This document shows positions 33,288 to 40,865 of a DNA stretch of 64,000 nt, in pieces. The position numbers and the translations under genes are program-made. How positions within the stretch are numbered: position 1 is the stretch's first letter; every line of letters starts with the position of its first letter. Source of the DNA: CAVDHB01 sp963608705 (GTDB taxonomy: Bacteria > Bacteroidota > Bacteroidia > Bacteroidales > Bacteroidaceae). The DNA lies in contig CAVDHB010000051.1 in the NCBI GenBank assembly GCA_963608705.1, forward strand, positions 3,637 to 67,636, in the 5' to 3' direction. The notes under the pieces are model-generated. The model did not search any database and was not told the DNA's origin. It worked only from the letters and a program-made list of their open reading frames with translations.

Positions 33288-34151
33288 GTGTTTCAAGTAA
33301 AGGATAATTGGTGGAGAATAAAACACCTCCTGTCGAGAGACAAGGCGTTTTATTCTTCACTTTTTCGTATTATGGGTTTTGTCCCTCACAGGCTGAATTA
33401 CTACAAGGTGGCCATGTTGCACCGCTCTCTCGACATTCATGACAAGGAGAGCCATCAGGCATTGAACAATGAACGACTGGAGTATCTGGGCGACGCAGTG
33501 CTTGATGCGGTGGTGGGGGATATTGTGTTCCGTCGCTATCCCGACAAGCAGGAAGGATTCTTGACCCAGGCTCGGAGCAAGCTGGTGAAAAGAGCCACAT
33601 TGGGAAAAGTGGCCAATGATATGGGACTTCCCAATTTGATAAAAAGCAACGCTTCCAGCACTATGCACAATTCCTATCTTGGCGGCAACGCCTTCGAGGC
33701 ACTGGTGGGAGCTATCTACCTTGACCGGGGATATGCGTATTGTATGCGTTTCTTGGAACACCAGGTGCTGGGTAAGTATATCAACTTGGACGAGCTTTCC
33801 TACGAGGAGGTGAATTTCAAAAGTGAGCTGATTGAGTGGGGACAGAAGAACAAGGTGAACATTGGCTTCGAACTGTTGAACCAGACAAAAGACCAGACGC
33901 ACAGTCCGCTGTTCCAAAGCAAGGTGCTGATAGAAAATCTCATCGCCGGCGGTGTGGGACAGGGCTATTCCAAGCGGGAAAGCCAGCAGAAAGCGGCGGA
34001 AAGGACGCTTCAGCGTATCACCAACGACCGCAAGTACAGGGCGAGAATCTTCCAGGTGAAACAGCAGCAGCGGCAAATGCGGCAGCGTAAACCTGCTAAA
34101 GAGGGCGGTGTGAAGGGTAATATGGACAAGACGGAGACAAAAAAAGAGTGA
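33288..34151 (+). CDS. rnc: Ribonuclease III
   Basis: A 287-residue RNase III. It must start at GTG 33288, since the fabF stop is in frame 6 bp upstream and the next Met is residue 29. The signature NNERLEYLGDAVLDAVVGD near 60-78 and the second acidic site EALVGAIYLDRG near 143-154 give the catalytic Glu/Asp set. A double-strand RNA-binding domain follows (about 180-250: FKSELIEWGQKNK, QKAAERTL), then a basic Gln/Arg-rich tail. It cleaves double-stranded RNA in rRNA processing. Start coupling to fabF is likely. Confidence 0.95.
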   Translation: MFQVKDNWWRIKHLLSRDKAFYSSLFRIMGFVPHRLNYYKVAMLHRSLDIHDKESHQALNNERLEYLGDAVLDAVVGDIVFRRYPDKQEGFLTQARSKLVKRATLGKVANDMGLPNLIKSNASSTMHNSYLGGNAFEALVGAIYLDRGYAYCMRFLEHQVLGKYINLDELSYEEVNFKSELIEWGQKNKVNIGFELLNQTKDQTHSPLFQSKVLIENLIAGGVGQGYSKRESQQKAAERTLQRITNDRKYRARIFQVKQQQRQMRQRKPAKEGGVKGNMDKTETKKE

Positions 34152-34179
34152 AATCCTTTTTTTTGTGTGTGGTTTATGC

Positions 34180-34226
34180 TATCTTTGCTTTGTGACAGTG
34201 CGGACATCGCACCACAAAGCAAAGAT
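34180..34226 (+). promoter_or_regulatory. Promoter -7 box inside a 14-bp inverted repeat, GH3-family gene leader
   Basis: TATCTTTG at 34180-34187 is a consensus -7 element. ATCTTTGCTTTGTG (34181-34194) and CACAAAGCAAAGAT (34213-34226) are perfect complements separated by 18 nt; the second arm ends 6 bp before the ATG at 34233. Since the first arm overlaps the -7 box, most of it would be upstream of or at the transcript start. Confidence 0.65.
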
Positions 34227-34232
34227 ATTTTT

Positions 34233-35744
34233 ATGTACAAGACTGATTTATTACGACCTTTCTTCAAATCACGCCAGAAGGCGATGGAACGTTATGCGGG
34301 CTACACACGCCAGTTGCAATTGCAAACCATGTGTCGGCTTGTGCAGGCAGGAGAGTTGACGGAATGGGGATTCAAACATAAATTCGACGGAATACGTACA
34401 TACGAGGATTTCGCCAGGCAAATGCCTATTAGTACCTATGAGGACTTGAAGGGCTATATCGACCGTATGCGCCATGGGGAGAAAGACATTCTTTGGCCTG
34501 GCAAGGTGAGATGGTATGCCAAATCTTCTGGTACGACCAGTGACAAGAGCAAGTTCATACCTGTAAGTGAGGACGGACTCCACCGTATTCATTACATGGG
34601 AGGGAAGGATTGTGTGGCTCGCTATTTGCAGCTCAATCCGAAGAGCCGCTTTTTTGACGGAAAAGGGTTGATTTTAGGAGGAAGTCATGCGCCTAACTGT
34701 AACTTGCCTCATAGTCTTGTGGGAGATTTGAGTGCCATTCTGATAGAGAATATCAGTCCGTTGGTGAATCTCATCCGGGTACCTAAGAAGGAGACTGCTC
34801 TTTTGGCGGACTTCGAGGTGAAGCGGGACCGTATCGTAAGGGAGACCATTGGACAACGGGTGACGAACCTGTCGGGTGTGCCTTCATGGATGCTGTCCGT
34901 GTTGAAACGGGTGCTGGAGATTACGGGGAAGAAATCCCTTGACGAGGTATGGCCAGACTTGGAGGTCTTCTTTCATGGAGGAGTGGCTTTCACACCTTAC
35001 CGCACCCAATATAAGGAGTTGATACAGAACCCGGAGATGCACTACATGGAGACGTATAACGCCAGTGAGGGATTCTTCGGTTTGCAGTCAGATCTTTCCG
35101 ATCCAGCCATGCTTTTGATGGTGGACTATGACGTGTTCTATGAGTTCATCCCCTTGGAGGAAGTAGGCAAGGAACATCCCGAAGTCGTGCCGCTCACAGG
35201 CGTGCAAATAGGCAAGAATTACGCAGTGGTCATCTCCACTTCCTGCGGCCTTTGGCGTTACATGATTGGCGACACGGTGCGGTTCACCCAGAGAGACCCT
35301 TATAAATTTGTCATCACGGGACGTACCAAGCAATTTATCAACGCCTTTGGCGAGGAACTGATTGTGGACAACGCCGAAAAGGGATTGGCGGAGGCTTGCC
35401 GTGAGACGGGAACGCAAGTCAGTGAGTATACGGCCGCTCCGGTCTTCATGGACTCCGATGCACGTTGTCGGCATCAGTGGCTGGTGGAGTTTGCCGTGCC
35501 TCCAAAGAGCGTAGAAGAATTTGCGCAAAGACTGGACATGGCGTTGCAGACGGTCAATTCCGACTACGAGGCCAAACGCCGCAAGAATATCACGCTTCAA
35601 CCGCTGGAATTGATAGTGGCTCGGCAGGGTCTTTTTGACGACTGGCTGAAAGCGAAAGGCAAGTTGGGCGGGCAACACAAGATTCCGAGACTGAGTAATA
35701 ATCGAAAATATATGGATGAACTACTGGCTTTGAACAATCAATGA
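34233..35744 (+). CDS. GH3-family acyl-adenylate/amide synthetase-like protein
   Basis: A 503-residue protein of the GH3 auxin-responsive promoter family. Start at ATG 34233 rather than an in-frame ATG at 34167, which precedes the promoter. ATP-binding motif SSGTTSDKSKFIPVS near 92-106 and YNASEGFFG near 272-280 match the adenylation motifs of GH3 enzymes, and ITGRTKQFINAFGEEL near 356-371 is the C-terminal hinge. Plant GH3 enzymes couple amino acids to acyl acids; the bacterial role is unknown. Its stop overlaps the start of the next gene by 4 bp. Confidence 0.9.
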   Translation: MYKTDLLRPFFKSRQKAMERYAGYTRQLQLQTMCRLVQAGELTEWGFKHKFDGIRTYEDFARQMPISTYEDLKGYIDRMRHGEKDILWPGKVRWYAKSSGTTSDKSKFIPVSEDGLHRIHYMGGKDCVARYLQLNPKSRFFDGKGLILGGSHAPNCNLPHSLVGDLSAILIENISPLVNLIRVPKKETALLADFEVKRDRIVRETIGQRVTNLSGVPSWMLSVLKRVLEITGKKSLDEVWPDLEVFFHGGVAFTPYRTQYKELIQNPEMHYMETYNASEGFFGLQSDLSDPAMLLMVDYDVFYEFIPLEEVGKEHPEVVPLTGVQIGKNYAVVISTSCGLWRYMIGDTVRFTQRDPYKFVITGRTKQFINAFGEELIVDNAEKGLAEACRETGTQVSEYTAAPVFMDSDARCRHQWLVEFAVPPKSVEEFAQRLDMALQTVNSDYEAKRRKNITLQPLELIVARQGLFDDWLKAKGKLGGQHKIPRLSNNRKYMDELLALNNQ

Positions 35745-37663
35745 AAAGATATACCTTCCTTTTTCTGCTTGTGGCGGGATTTGTCGCCTTTATCGTCTCT
35801 TGTGCTTCTCCGGGCAGTCCCGACGGGGGTGCATACGACGAGACACCTCCGAAACTGGTGAAGACCACACCGGTTGAAGGGGCTGTGAATGCCAAGCACA
35901 AGAAGATTGTGCTGGTGTTTGACGAGTTTGTCAAGATGGAGAACGCCAATGAGAAGGTCATTGTGTCTCCGCCGCAGCTCATGGAGCCGGAAATTGAGGC
36001 ATACGGCAAAAAGGTGACAGTGAACCTGCAAGATTCCTTGAAGTCCAACACTACCTATACGATTGATTTCTCAGACGCTATCGAGGATAACAACGAGGGT
36101 AATCCGTTGGGGAATTACGCTTACACGTTTTCTACCGGGGCGACTATTGATACTATGGAAGTGTCGGGTACCGTGTTGAATGCGGAGAATCTGGAACCTA
36201 TAAAGGGTATCTTGGTGGGATTGCATTCCAACATGAATGACACGGCGTTTCAGAAAACGACCTTCGACCGTGTGGCTCGTACGGACAGCCGGGGGCATTT
36301 CGTCATCCGGGGTATCAAGAAGGGCAATTACCGTATCTATGCCTTGCAGGATGCAGACCAGGACTTCCGCTTCAACCAGCAGTCGGAGATGCTTGCGTTC
36401 AGCCATGACACCATCTCTCCTTACGGGAAGCCGGATGTGCGTCAGGATACCTCTTGGGTGGACTCTTTGCATTATGACTCGGTAATGCAGGTGAAGTACA
36501 CGCATTATTTCCCGGATAATATTGTGCTGAGGGCTTTTCGGGAGCAAAACACAACCCGCTACTTGGTACGCAATACCCGGCCATCTCATAATTTCTTCAC
36601 CCTTGTGTTCTCCACTTGGAGCGATTCGTTGCCCGTCATCCACGGACTTAATTTCAACGAGCGCAACGCTTTCTTTGTGGACAAACCGAAGGCGGACCGG
36701 GACTCCATTACCTATTGGATACGTGATTCTTTGTTATATCAGAAGGATTCGCTCAACTTTACCCTCTCTTATCTGCATACGGATTCACTGGGCAAACTTG
36801 TGCCACAGACGGACACGTTGCTGCTTGTGCCGAGGGTGAAATGGGAGCGAGTGGTGAAAATGCAGCAGGAGAAAGTAAAGGACTGGCAGAAAGCACAGCG
36901 GAAAAAGCGCAAGGATGGTTTGACGGTAGATTCTGTAATGCCGCCAGAGCCGTTGGAGTTTGAGGCGAAGAATACGGGGTCTTCCGACCCAGACAAGAAT
37001 CCGCTGTTCTTATTTAAGGAGCCAGTCTTGAAGATAGACACTTCCAAGATTCATCTTTCCTTAAAGGTCGATACACTCTATCATCCCGCCCGCTATGTGC
37101 TGAGACAAAGATCGGACGACTTGAAGGCTTACGAGCTGTTCGGAGAGTGGAAGATGGAGCAGGAGTATAAGATAAAAGTGGACTCGGCGGCTTTCGTAAG
37201 TCTGTATGGAAAGGTGAACAAGCCGTTTGAGGCGGCATTGAGCATCAAGAAACCAGCGGACTATGCCACCTTGTACCTGACGGTTACAGGGGCTGACTCG
37301 TGTGCCTGGGTGCAGCTGCTTGACAAGTCTGACCAAGTGGTGAAGGAGCAGGCTGCCTACGGAGGAAAGGCTGACTTCTACTATCTCTCGCCGGGTGAGT
37401 ATTATATGCGTCTTTTCATGGACGCAAACCATAATGGCCGGTGGGATACGGGTGATTTCCGCAAGGGACTTCAGCCGGAGACTGTCTACTATTATCCCGG
37501 TGTGCTGAAACTGAAGTCTGATTGGGAGTTCGACCAGACATGGGATGTCACTTCCAAGCCCGTGGAGAAGCAGAAACCTATGGAGATAACCAAGCAGAAG
37601 CCGGAGGCGGAAAAGACTATTCGTAACCGAAACGCTGAACGGCTGCGCAACTTACGCAGATAA
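35741..37663 (+). CDS. Ig-like (Big_5) lipoprotein
   Basis: A 640-residue lipoprotein: signal peptide with lipobox IVSCAS (Cys21), an acidic-poor DGGAYDETPPKLVKTTPVEG start, then an Ig-like SbsA/Big_5 domain (about 32-130; KKIVLVFDEFVKMENA, TYTIDFSDAIEDNNEGN), and a SdrB- or CarboxypepD-like beta domain (about 135-215; GTVLNAENLEPIKGI, GNYRIYALQDADQDFRF). The rest is beta-rich and ends in a low-complexity basic tail. This matches a widespread Bacteroidetes family of periplasm- or surface-exposed lipoproteins of unknown role. The ATGA overlap with the GH3-family gene and a 6-bp gap to the DUF3108 gene mark one operon. Confidence 0.85.
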   Translation: MKRYTFLFLLVAGFVAFIVSCASPGSPDGGAYDETPPKLVKTTPVEGAVNAKHKKIVLVFDEFVKMENANEKVIVSPPQLMEPEIEAYGKKVTVNLQDSLKSNTTYTIDFSDAIEDNNEGNPLGNYAYTFSTGATIDTMEVSGTVLNAENLEPIKGILVGLHSNMNDTAFQKTTFDRVARTDSRGHFVIRGIKKGNYRIYALQDADQDFRFNQQSEMLAFSHDTISPYGKPDVRQDTSWVDSLHYDSVMQVKYTHYFPDNIVLRAFREQNTTRYLVRNTRPSHNFFTLVFSTWSDSLPVIHGLNFNERNAFFVDKPKADRDSITYWIRDSLLYQKDSLNFTLSYLHTDSLGKLVPQTDTLLLVPRVKWERVVKMQQEKVKDWQKAQRKKRKDGLTVDSVMPPEPLEFEAKNTGSSDPDKNPLFLFKEPVLKIDTSKIHLSLKVDTLYHPARYVLRQRSDDLKAYELFGEWKMEQEYKIKVDSAAFVSLYGKVNKPFEAALSIKKPADYATLYLTVTGADSCAWVQLLDKSDQVVKEQAAYGGKADFYYLSPGEYYMRLFMDANHNGRWDTGDFRKGLQPETVYYYPGVLKLKSDWEFDQTWDVTSKPVEKQKPMEITKQKPEAEKTIRNRNAERLRNLRR

Positions 37664-37669
37664 AACAAG

Positions 37670-38482
37670 ATGCCTATGAAATACTTTTTGACTTTTCTGA
37701 TGTGGATAGGACTGCTGTGCGCCTCTCACGCACAGTGTCCTGAGACCAACCGTGCCTTTAAGGCAGGAGAGGACTTGGTGTTTGATATGTACTTCAACTG
37801 GAAGTTCATCTGGATAAAGTGTGGCACGTCACGCATGAACACCGTCAATGCCGATTATCATGGGCAGAAGGCCATGCGTACCTATCTTTACTCTACGGGA
37901 AACAAACGGGCTGACCGTTTCTTTAAGCTGCGCAACACGCTGACAAGTTATTACACTCCGCAATTGGTGCCGCTTTATTTTAAAAAAGCGTCCACAGAGG
38001 GAAAACGCTACACGGAGGATGAAATCTGGTATGTCTACCGTGATGGAGGCATCTTCCTTCGTCAGCGATTCCGCAACCACAAGGGGCAAGTGTCCATCAA
38101 GCATACGCAGTGCCAGCGTTGTCCCTATGACATGATGAGCATGCTCTTTAGGGCGCGGTCTTTTAATCCTGCGGGATGGAAAGTGGGGCATCGTATCGTG
38201 TTCCCTATGGCCACAGGAAAGAAAGTGGAAAACCAGACGATTATCTATCGGGGGAAGAAAGTCATAAAGGCGAATGACAAGCGGAAATACCGTTGCCTTG
38301 TCTTTTCCTTTGTGGAGAAAAACAAGAAGGGAAAGGAAGAGGAGGTGATAACCTTTTATATCACGGACGACCTGAACCATTTGCCTGTGAGGTTGGATAT
38401 GTATCTGAACTTTGGCAGTGCGAAAGCCTTCTTGGTATCGGTGAAGGGCAACCGGCATCCCATTACATCTGTGGTGAAATAA
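37670..38482 (+). CDS. DUF3108 exported protein
   Basis: A 270-residue protein with a signal peptide (1-21, ending ASHAQC) and a single beta-rich DUF3108 domain (GEDLVFDMYFNWKFIWIKCG near 33-52; YFKKASTEGKRYTEDEIWY). A second Met at codon 3 is an alternative start. DUF3108 proteins are outer-membrane or periplasmic and of unknown function; it follows the Ig-like lipoprotein by 6 bp, a common pair in Bacteroidetes. A perfect 23-bp inverted repeat follows the gene. Confidence 0.85.
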   Translation: MPMKYFLTFLMWIGLLCASHAQCPETNRAFKAGEDLVFDMYFNWKFIWIKCGTSRMNTVNADYHGQKAMRTYLYSTGNKRADRFFKLRNTLTSYYTPQLVPLYFKKASTEGKRYTEDEIWYVYRDGGIFLRQRFRNHKGQVSIKHTQCQRCPYDMMSMLFRARSFNPAGWKVGHRIVFPMATGKKVENQTIIYRGKKVIKANDKRKYRCLVFSFVEKNKKGKEEEVITFYITDDLNHLPVRLDMYLNFGSAKAFLVSVKGNRHPITSVVK

Positions 38483-38497
38483 GGGGGATGTTTAATG

Positions 38498-38559
38498 TTT
38501 AGTGTTTAATGTTTAATTGGATGCGAACACGGTACACCAATTAAACATTAAACACTAAA
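38498..38559 (+). repeat. 23-bp perfect inverted repeat after the DUF3108 gene
   Basis: Arms at 38498-38520 and 38537-38559 are exact complements (TTTAGTGTTTAATG...TTGG and CCAA...CATTAAACACTAAA) around a 16-nt loop. No T-run, but very AT-rich arms; it may act as a 3' end or processing site, or be a small mobile palindrome. Confidence 0.7.
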
Positions 38560-38659
38560 AACTAAACACTAATAAGGCGGAAGAAATATATGTATTCCCT
38601 TTTATAATTCGTTGGAAATAGGTATCTTCGCATGATTTATCCACTTAAAAGGTAAACCA

Positions 38660-39877
38660 ATGAGAATAGAAATCAACCGAAACTACAGGTCAAACAGTTT
38701 ATTTCGCATATTAATCATGATAGGAGTCTTCTTGTGCATGGGTTCCACCTTGCAAGCTGGGGAGACCGTTCCTCATTCTGCCGACTCGGTGATGCGTGTC
38801 GATTCCTTGCAACCGCAAAAGCGTAAAAGTTTCTTGAAGCGTTTCTTGCAATATTTCAACGATGCCAACAAGAATCGGAAGCAGAAGAAATTTGACTTCA
38901 GCGTGATTGGCGGTCCTCATTATTCGTCCAGTGTGGGGCTTGGACTGGGACTGATGGGGTCTGGCTTGTACTATCCCGGAGGAGATACATTAGTGCCGCC
39001 GTCCAATGTGACGCTGTTCGGGGACATCGCCACCACGGGATTCTGTATGATTGGTATCAGGGGAAACAATCTCTTCAAGAAAGACCGCTATCGGCTGAAC
39101 TACAAGATGTATCTTTACTCTTTTCCCACGCAGTTCTACGGATGGGGTTATCAGCGGGGAGTGGACAAGACGGAGCAGTCCACCTACAACCGTTTCCAGT
39201 CGAAGATTGAGGTGAATTTTCTGTGGAGATTGGCCAAGGGTCTCTTTTTAGGGCCGGAAATACATTGGGATTATGTGCATGGTACGAAAGTGCAGCATCC
39301 TGCCTCGTGGCACGGTCAAGATATGACGGTGAATAATGTGAGTGCGGGTGTGAATTTAGTGTATGACACAAGGGATAATTTCACCGCTCCGTGGAAAGGA
39401 GTCTATCTGAATTTCAACCAGCGTTTCTATCCGAAAGCTTTGGGCAACGAGCGGTATCATTTCAACAATACGGAGCTGACGGCTAATTTCTATACGCCTG
39501 TATGGAAGGGATGTGTCCTTGCCGCGCAAGTGCATGGCTATTTCACCTACGACGGTGAGGTGCCTTGGTTCCAGATGGGTATGGTGGGTGGCAGCAATTC
39601 CATGCGTGGCTATTTCGAGGGGCAGTACCGAGACCGTAATATGATAGACGGGCAGGTGGAGCTGCGTCAGAAAGTGTGGAAGCGCAACGGGGTAGTGGCG
39701 TGGATTGGTGCGGCCAACGTGTTTCCTTCTTTCAGTGCGTTGCGTGTCCGTCAAGTACTTCCTAACTATGGTATAGGCTATCGTTGGGAGTTCAAAAAAA
39801 GAGTGAACGTGCGTTTTGATTTCGGATTGGGAAAGAAGACCAAAGGATTCCTCTTTAACATCAACGAGGCGTTTTGA
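38660..39877 (+). CDS. BamA/TamA-like outer-membrane beta-barrel
   Basis: A 405-residue protein with a signal peptide (ending about residue 33, LQAGE) and a C-terminal surface-antigen barrel. The pattern GVNLVYDTRDNFTAPWKGVYLNF near 229-251 and GGSNSMRGYFEGQYRD near 315-330 are D15/BamA barrel motifs, and the protein ends in a barrel strand with terminal Phe (NINEAF). No POTRA domain is visible between signal and barrel. Such barrel-only proteins are common in Bacteroidetes and may serve as outer-membrane translocases; function unknown. A candidate -7 box, TATCTTCG, lies at 38624-38631. Confidence 0.85.
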   Translation: MRIEINRNYRSNSLFRILIMIGVFLCMGSTLQAGETVPHSADSVMRVDSLQPQKRKSFLKRFLQYFNDANKNRKQKKFDFSVIGGPHYSSSVGLGLGLMGSGLYYPGGDTLVPPSNVTLFGDIATTGFCMIGIRGNNLFKKDRYRLNYKMYLYSFPTQFYGWGYQRGVDKTEQSTYNRFQSKIEVNFLWRLAKGLFLGPEIHWDYVHGTKVQHPASWHGQDMTVNNVSAGVNLVYDTRDNFTAPWKGVYLNFNQRFYPKALGNERYHFNNTELTANFYTPVWKGCVLAAQVHGYFTYDGEVPWFQMGMVGGSNSMRGYFEGQYRDRNMIDGQVELRQKVWKRNGVVAWIGAANVFPSFSALRVRQVLPNYGIGYRWEFKKRVNVRFDFGLGKKTKGFLFNINEAF

Positions 39878-39892
39878 GGATACTCCATAAAT

Positions 39893-39931
39893 AAAAGTCC
39901 TGATGGATTAGGCTTATCCGTCAGGACTTTT
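39893..39931. terminator. Bidirectional terminator between convergent genes
   Basis: A 16-bp stem (AAAAGTCCTGATGGAT with one G-U pair) and a 7-nt loop, A-rich on the left and T-rich on the right, between the barrel gene and the convergent J-domain gene. Confidence 0.85.
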
Positions 39932-39936
39932 ATCTG

Positions 39937-40638
39937 TCAATTTTGCATCTGTCTTAGCAGGTCTTTCTGTCTTTCTGTCAGCTTGGTGGGCAGTTGCACA
40001 TGATAGGTGAGAATCAGGTCGCCGTTTGTGCCGTCCCCCTTGGGATTTCCTTTGCCTCGTAGTCTCACTTTCGTGCCTTCCTGTGTGTAAGGTTTCACTT
40101 TCAGTTTGATGCGGTCGCCTCCGGCAAGGTCTACATAGACTTCGCCTCCGAGGATGGCGGTGTACATATCCACGTTCAGACGCGCTTCCTTGTCATAGTT
40201 TTCCTGTGGCCGGAATCCGTCGAAGCCTCCTTCGTAGGTGCCTGCTCCGAATCCGTTTCCACCGCTTCTTCTATGTCCCCCTCCGAAGAGGTCTTCGAAG
40301 AAGCTTGAGAAACCGCCTCCCCCTGTGAACTGGCTGAAATCGAAGCCCCCAGAGGAGAAACCTCCTCCCGCATTGGCTCCATTGAAGCCTCCGCCGCCGA
40401 ATCCCTGTCCGGCCTCTTTCCAGTGTTGTCCGTAGGCATCGTACTTTTTCCTCTTCTCAGGGTCGTTCAGCACATCGTATGCCTCGTTCAAGGCTTGGAA
40501 TTTAGCCTTCGCCTTGGGGTCGTCGGGATGCAAGTCGGGGTGGAACTGCTTAGCACGTTTCACGTAAGCCCGTCTAATCTCGCTTTGCGGTATGTCTTTG
40601 GGAACACCCATGATTTTGTAATAATCTACGAATGCCAT
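39937..40638 (-). CDS. CbpA-like J-domain protein with a single C-terminal domain
   Basis: A 233-residue co-chaperone: J domain 1-70 with HPD in AKQFHPDLHPDD, a Gly/Phe-rich linker (85-135, repeats of GGGF), and one DnaJ C-terminal beta domain (about 150-225; ILGGEVYVDLAGGDRIKLKV, GTKVRLRGKGNPKGDGTNGDL). DnaJ zinc fingers are missing and there is space for only one of the two C-terminal domains, so it is shorter than E. coli CbpA (about 306). It would stimulate DnaK ATPase activity. The usual small partner CbpM is not found beside it: a terminator follows directly. Confidence 0.9.
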   Translation of the reverse strand: MAFVDYYKIMGVPKDIPQSEIRRAYVKRAKQFHPDLHPDDPKAKAKFQALNEAYDVLNDPEKRKKYDAYGQHWKEAGQGFGGGGFNGANAGGGFSSGGFDFSQFTGGGGFSSFFEDLFGGGHRRSGGNGFGAGTYEGGFDGFRPQENYDKEARLNVDMYTAILGGEVYVDLAGGDRIKLKVKPYTQEGTKVRLRGKGNPKGDGTNGDLILTYHVQLPTKLTERQKDLLRQMQN

Positions 40639-40865
40639 ATCTTTTCTCCTTATTCTATGTTACTTGTTTGTTTCTCTTTCAGCAAAAGGAATGCCAAATC
40701 CAGTGTTGAATAGGAAAAATAAGTTAGTAGATGAGGCTGTCAAGTCTATTTCGCAAACTTGTTAAATTATTCGTTAATGCCTGCGCCGTGTTTGCGAGGC
40801 GTGAAAATAAACCTTATCTTCGCTGAGCATAACTAAAACTTACCCTAATTCCTAAAAGACACAAG

